Positions 60,921 to 64,000 of a stretch of 64,000 bases of DNA are shown one piece after another. The position numbers and the translations under genes are program-made. The notes beneath the pieces are model-generated. The model ran no database searches, had not been told where the DNA came from, and saw only the letters and a list, made by a program, of their open reading frames with translations. Source of the stretch: Bacteroidales bacterium UBA1195 (GTDB lineage: Bacteria > Bacteroidota > Bacteroidia > Bacteroidales > WCHB1-69). Where the stretch lies: NCBI GenBank assembly GCA_002309855.1, contig DBYD01000031.1, forward strand, positions 1-64,000, written 5' to 3'. Every line of letters starts with the position of its first letter. Within the stretch, counting starts at the first letter, position 1.

Positions 60921-62125
60921 GTAAACCTGTATTGTTGCAGATCAACGCCTATCAGGGGTCAGGCTCCATCGGGCGCATTGCGGAGCAGATAGGTCTGCGG
61001 GCCGGAGCCGCAGGCTGGGATGTGTATATGGCATCGGGGGCACGCTATTCCCGTCCATGCCAGTTAAAGGAGATACGTTTCTCCACGCTCTTCCAGGAGT
61101 ATATGCACATTCTTCGGAGCCTGCTGCTGGATGCGCACGGAGGAGGTTCCCGCCGGGCGACCCGCCGGCTGATACGCGCCATTGAAAAACTGCACCCCAA
61201 TGTGATACATCTGCACAATGTGCACGGGTATTACCTTAATATAAAGTTATTTTTCAATTTTCTGAAAAAATCAGGCATACCTGTTGTCTGGACGCTGCAT
61301 GACTGCTGGACCATGACCGGACATTGCGCCCATTTCGAGTCGGCGGGCTGCATGCGCTGGAGGGAGGGCTGTCACCATTGCCCTTTGAAGAGGGAATATC
61401 CGCGGACACTTTTCTTGGATGCCTCGGAACGAAATTACCGGCTGAAAAAACAGCTTTTCACCACGTTGCCCAATTTGCGGATTGTCACGGTGTCACAATG
61501 GCTGGCGGAGATTGTCCGTCAGTCGTACCTGCAGCGGTATCCACTGCAGGTGATGCACAACGGCATAGACCTGGATGTTTTCCGTCCGACCTCTTCGGAC
61601 ATGCGGCAGCGGCTTGGACTTGGAGACACCTTTGTGGTTCTTGGGGTGGCATCAGTCTGGTACGGTGCCAAGGGGATTGCGGAGTTCATCCGGCTGGCCG
61701 GAAATCTGGACATCCGCGTTGTGCTGGTAGGTGTGACCGAAAAGCAGCGTAAACTCTTCCCCGACAGTGTCGTCACTGTCGCACGTACCCATGACCGGCA
61801 GGAGCTGGCCGCCATTTACACCATGGCTGATGTTCTTGTGAACCCCACCTATAACGACAGCTTCCCGACGGTGAACCTTGAGGCGCTGGCATGCGGCACG
61901 CCCGTTGTGACCTATCGGACTGGAGGCAGCCCGGAGGCGGTGGACGCGGAGACGGGCGTTGTGGTCGCAAAGGGTGACTATGACGGCCTTGTGGCGGCCA
62001 TTGAATGCTTCCGGAACCGTCCGAAGCCATCGGAGGCCTGCCGCCGCCGTGCCGAAACCTGTTTTGACATGAACCGCTGCGCGGAACGCTATCTGGAGCT
62101 TTTCGAATCCTGCCGTTTGCCGTGA
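60917..62125 (+). CDS. Glycosyltransferase, GT4 family
   Basis: A 402-residue GT-B transferase with an N-terminal QINAYQGSGSIGRIAEQIG, WTLHDCWTMTGHC and GCHHCP (Cys/His-rich stretch seen in WcaC-type transferases), and a C-terminal ADVLVNPTYNDSFPTVNLEALACGTPV donor motif. ATG 60917 makes an ATGA overlap with the upstream stop; ATG 60902 is possible. It is the last gene of the glycan operon. Confidence 0.92.
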   Translation: MSKPVLLQINAYQGSGSIGRIAEQIGLRAGAAGWDVYMASGARYSRPCQLKEIRFSTLFQEYMHILRSLLLDAHGGGSRRATRRLIRAIEKLHPNVIHLHNVHGYYLNIKLFFNFLKKSGIPVVWTLHDCWTMTGHCAHFESAGCMRWREGCHHCPLKREYPRTLFLDASERNYRLKKQLFTTLPNLRIVTVSQWLAEIVRQSYLQRYPLQVMHNGIDLDVFRPTSSDMRQRLGLGDTFVVLGVASVWYGAKGIAEFIRLAGNLDIRVVLVGVTEKQRKLFPDSVVTVARTHDRQELAAIYTMADVLVNPTYNDSFPTVNLEALACGTPVVTYRTGGSPEAVDAETGVVVAKGDYDGLVAAIECFRNRPKPSEACRRRAETCFDMNRCAERYLELFESCRLP

Positions 62126-62166
62126 AATTTTTCCCCGCCGGCATGGAATCGTGTTGTGAAATGTGC

Positions 62167-62174
62167 TAATTTTG
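62167..62174 (+). promoter_or_regulatory. -7 promoter element for the membrane coiled-coil gene
   Basis: TAATTTTG followed by C matches TAnnTTTG, 21 bases before the ATG at 62196. Confidence 0.6.
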
Positions 62175-62195
62175 CAGCATAAAATTTGAAATGAA

Positions 62196-62888
62196 ATGGA
62201 AGCGTTCATATCTTGGTTAAGCGAACATTATCCTATTGTGTTCCTGGTTATTGTTGCAATAATCGCCACCTGGTTCGTGGCGAAGGGATGGTTTCAACTC
62301 CATAACAGCGTCAAAAGCCATGGTGACAAAATTGCCGAACATGAAACTAGATTTGAGAAAGTTGATGAGGTCCAGATTCGGAAAAGCTTAAAGAATCATG
62401 ATGAAAGAATGGCCTGGCATGAATCAAGGCTGGATAAGGTTGACGAAGCAATTTCTGAAATAAAGGAAACACTTCTTATAATAAAGACCCATCTCATTGA
62501 GAAGGATTCAAAGGTTGCAAAACTGCTTTCAGGCAAGACAAGCCCGCGCAGGCTGAACGAGTCTGGGATGGCGATCTTCCGCGAGTTTGACGGTGAGCGC
62601 TTCTTGAAGAACAACAGGGAATATCTTACGGATAAAATTGAAGCGAAGAGACCACAGACCGCACTTGACGTTGAAAAGTATGCGCTTGAAGTCCTGTATG
62701 AATGCGTCAATAACGGGATTTTCAACGATGTCAAGGTGAAGGTTTACAACAGCAAGGCGTTCATTATCAAACATGAGACAGGCGAAGAGATCTCCTTTGA
62801 CATCACAATGAATGACATCTGCTTTGTCTTCAGCATTGAATTGAGGGATATCTATCTGTCGGTGCATCCGGAAGTGCGTGTGGAATAA
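62196..62888 (+). CDS. Membrane-anchored coiled-coil protein of unknown function
   Basis: A 230-residue protein. One TM segment (about 13-30) is followed by a charged coiled coil (about 35-110, with the near-repeat KSHGDKIAEHETRFEKVDE / KNHDERMAWHESRLDKVDE) and a C-terminal globular domain (about 113-230, SPRRLNESGMAIFREFDGERF and DICFVFSIELRDIYL). Similar proteins occur in scattered accessory loci; function unknown. The stop TAA at 62886-62888 is followed in frame by 30 more sense codons before the next stop. Confidence 0.75.
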   Translation: MEAFISWLSEHYPIVFLVIVAIIATWFVAKGWFQLHNSVKSHGDKIAEHETRFEKVDEVQIRKSLKNHDERMAWHESRLDKVDEAISEIKETLLIIKTHLIEKDSKVAKLLSGKTSPRRLNESGMAIFREFDGERFLKNNREYLTDKIEAKRPQTALDVEKYALEVLYECVNNGIFNDVKVKVYNSKAFIIKHETGEEISFDITMNDICFVFSIELRDIYLSVHPEVRVE

Positions 62889-63046
62889 AATGCTGCCTTG
62901 CGCGATTACCTTCGCAACTTGCGGCAGGCAAAGGCGACCGGCTGGCGGTCGGAGACGATAGCGGGGGAGGTTAGTTTATAACAATCGTCCAGTAGATGGA
63001 TTTGCTACCCAAAAGAAAAAGACAACTACCCCAAGGCCGTTAATTA
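62889..63046. other. Intergenic stretch after the coiled-coil gene
   Basis: 158 bases with no gene. The first 90 bases are open in frame with the upstream gene (a basic tail, AALRDYLRNLRQAKATGW and onward) and look like former coding sequence; the rest is A-rich and shows no promoter element. Confidence 0.4.
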
Positions 63047-63253
63047 ATGGTAAAAAATCAAAGTAATATATCAGACAGATTTATGCAGAAGGCGAACTGG
63101 ACAGGGGACGAACTATCCTTACTCAATGGCAAACGCCGTCCTTGCGCCTATACTCGGGAGGAAATGGCGGAAAGTCTGCGCGAAGCAGAAGCGGATTACA
63201 AGGCAGGAAGGTATGTTTCCCATGGAGACCTCTTTAAAGAATATGGTCTATGA
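63047..63253 (+). CDS. Small antitoxin-like protein
   Basis: A 68-residue protein whose C-terminal half, YTREEMAESLREAEADYKAGRYVSHGDLFKEYG, resembles the toxin-binding tail of RelB-like antitoxins paired with RelE/ParE toxins. No toxin gene follows; a truncated rhuM begins 6 bases downstream. It may be an orphan or a relic. Confidence 0.45.
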   Translation: MVKNQSNISDRFMQKANWTGDELSLLNGKRRPCAYTREEMAESLREAEADYKAGRYVSHGDLFKEYGL

Positions 63254-63259
63254 GATAAG

Positions 63260-63472
63260 ATGGCCCGTGACGGCAATGTGTGGATGAATCAGAAACAAAT
63301 GGCAGAACTTTTTGCCACCTCAAAGCAAAATATTGGCCAACATGTAGATAATATTTTGAGAGAAAATGAATTAACTTTAGATTCAGTTGTAAAGTATTTC
63401 TTTATAACTGCTGCCGATGGAAAGAACTATGAAGTAACTTTTTATTCTTTGGACATGGTGTTGGCTTTGTAA
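63260..63472 (+). pseudogene. Truncated RhuM-family (virulence protein) gene
   Basis: 70 codons match the N-terminal part of the RhuM family: VWMNQKQMAELFATSKQNIGQHVDNIL, a helix-turn-helix, and FFITAADGKNYEVTFYSLDMVLA. Full-length members exceed 300 residues and normally continue with a Gly-Tyr-Arg-Val segment; here a stop codon follows at once and the downstream DNA does not resume the match in any frame I checked. Probably a decayed gene. Confidence 0.7.
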
Positions 63473-63546
63473 TGGCTTGGAAAACATTTGTATAATAATC
63501 TTAGAACGGTGCAGATGATAAAATGATGTTTTAGGAGATACGTAAC

Positions 63547-63571
63547 ATTGTGCAGCCAGTGGCTACACAAT
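63547..63571. promoter_or_regulatory. 25-bp near-perfect palindrome, candidate operator
   Basis: ATTGTGCAGCCA (63547-63558) and TGGCTACACAAT (63560-63571) are inverted copies with one mismatch around a single central base. It lies 74 bases ahead of the WYL regulator start. The odd-length dyad with no loop suits a dimeric regulator site better than an RNA hairpin. Confidence 0.5.
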
Positions 63572-63645
63572 TGGATATGATACTTTCGGTTCAATGATTA
63601 ACGATTAGACAAATATTTTATAAACAACAATAAATTAACCATATT

Positions 63646-64000
63646 ATGCCATTAAACAAAGACAAGATATTACGATATAGTGTGTTGGATAAATGCTTCC
63701 AGGACACAGCAAATTATTATAACATGAACAGACTGCATCAAGCCGTTAATAGGGAGGTGATGCGGGTCTATGACAAAACTGTCAGCATACGTACCATCCA
63801 GGAGGATGTGAAAATATTGCAGTTTTCTCCGTATAATGTTGTTTTTGATGATGATTTGCGTGAACAAAGATATTACCGGTATGCCGATCCGGATTTCAAG
63901 CTTAATATCGTACAATCTTTGTCAAAAAGTGAGCAGTCCGCTATCCGTGACACAATTAAACTTCTTCGTCCGAAAGTGGGTGATTTTGAGAAAGCCACCC
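63646..64000 (+). CDS. WYL-domain transcriptional regulator, N-terminal part (cut by window end)
   Basis: An open frame from ATG 63646 runs to the window edge (118 codons, no stop). It starts MPLNKDKILRYSVLDKCFQD, then a winged-helix-like region with VSIRTIQEDVKILQ and YYRYADPDFKLN, the layout of WYL-domain regulators in Bacteroidota (N-terminal winged helix, WYL ligand-binding domain later). The WYL and WCX domains are beyond the edge. Such regulators often control defence systems or mobile elements. Confidence 0.75.
   Translation, partial: MPLNKDKILRYSVLDKCFQDTANYYNMNRLHQAVNREVMRVYDKTVSIRTIQEDVKILQFSPYNVVFDDDLREQRYYRYADPDFKLNIVQSLSKSEQSAIRDTIKLLRPKVGDFEKAT

Overview
The window looks like chromosomal DNA of an uncultured or little-studied member of the Bacteroidales (phylum Bacteroidota). 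Reasons: roughly balanced GC content; genes rarely preceded by a Shine-Dalgarno sequence; repeated TAnnTTTG -7 promoter elements, the Bacteroidota consensus; lineage-typical gene forms (long insert-bearing IspG, long LepB, DUF2723, DUF5683, DUF4159, YfhO); and a type IX secretion system signature (a PorE-like protein plus a protein with a C-terminal type A sorting domain). HydF suggests an anaerobe with an [FeFe]-hydrogenase.

Layout. 0-6.3 kb (mostly minus): partial tRNA-Thr(CGT), recQ coupled to ispG, and a large PorE/OmpA-like protein with an unusual C-terminal domain. 6.4-26.1 kb (all plus): parA-parB-DUF5683, an AAA+/DUF4143 ATPase, dapB, lepB, glutamine synthetase, LysE-type exporter, C-terminal processing protease, an RluB-type pseudouridine synthase with an Arg/Asp repeat tail, hydF, then a cell-surface block: IspD/TarI-like cytidylyltransferase, an SDR fused to a TagD-like cytidylyltransferase, a CDP-glycerol/ribitol polymerase-like protein, a glycosyltransferase, UDP-galactopyranose mutase and a GT2. 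26.1-31.3 kb (minus): YfhO and a T9SS-secreted protein. 31.5-32.9 kb: a second AAA+/DUF4143 ATPase. 33.0-36.5 kb (minus): GT4, LptF/LptG-like permease, orphan N-terminal transketolase half. 36.6-37.7 kb: DUF4159 and S4 RNA-binding protein. 37.75-47.4 kb (minus): rpmB, M20 peptidase, DUF2723 protein, M16 protease, pheS, periplasmic cyclophilin. 47.6-62.1 kb (plus): small lipoprotein, hemW, then a tightly overlapping 13-kb glycan operon (O-antigen ligase/polymerase-like, sugar dehydratase, aminotransferase, ATP-grasp ligase, epimerase, CBS-nucleotidyltransferase, GT, Wzx flippase, three GTs). 62.2-64 kb: an accessory, partly eroded stretch with a membrane-anchored coiled-coil protein, an antitoxin-like ORF, a truncated RhuM gene and the start of a WYL-type regulator behind a 25-bp palindrome.

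The most interesting content is (1) a teichoic-acid-like polyol-phosphate pathway in a Gram-negative, including an SDR::cytidylyltransferase fusion, (2) an amino-sugar module with an ATP-grasp ligase, (3) a degenerate retropepsin-like domain on the PorE-like protein, and (4) the right edge, where a WYL regulator may mark the border of a defence or mobile region lying outside the window. No CRISPR array, rRNA, intact insertion sequence or parS consensus was found.
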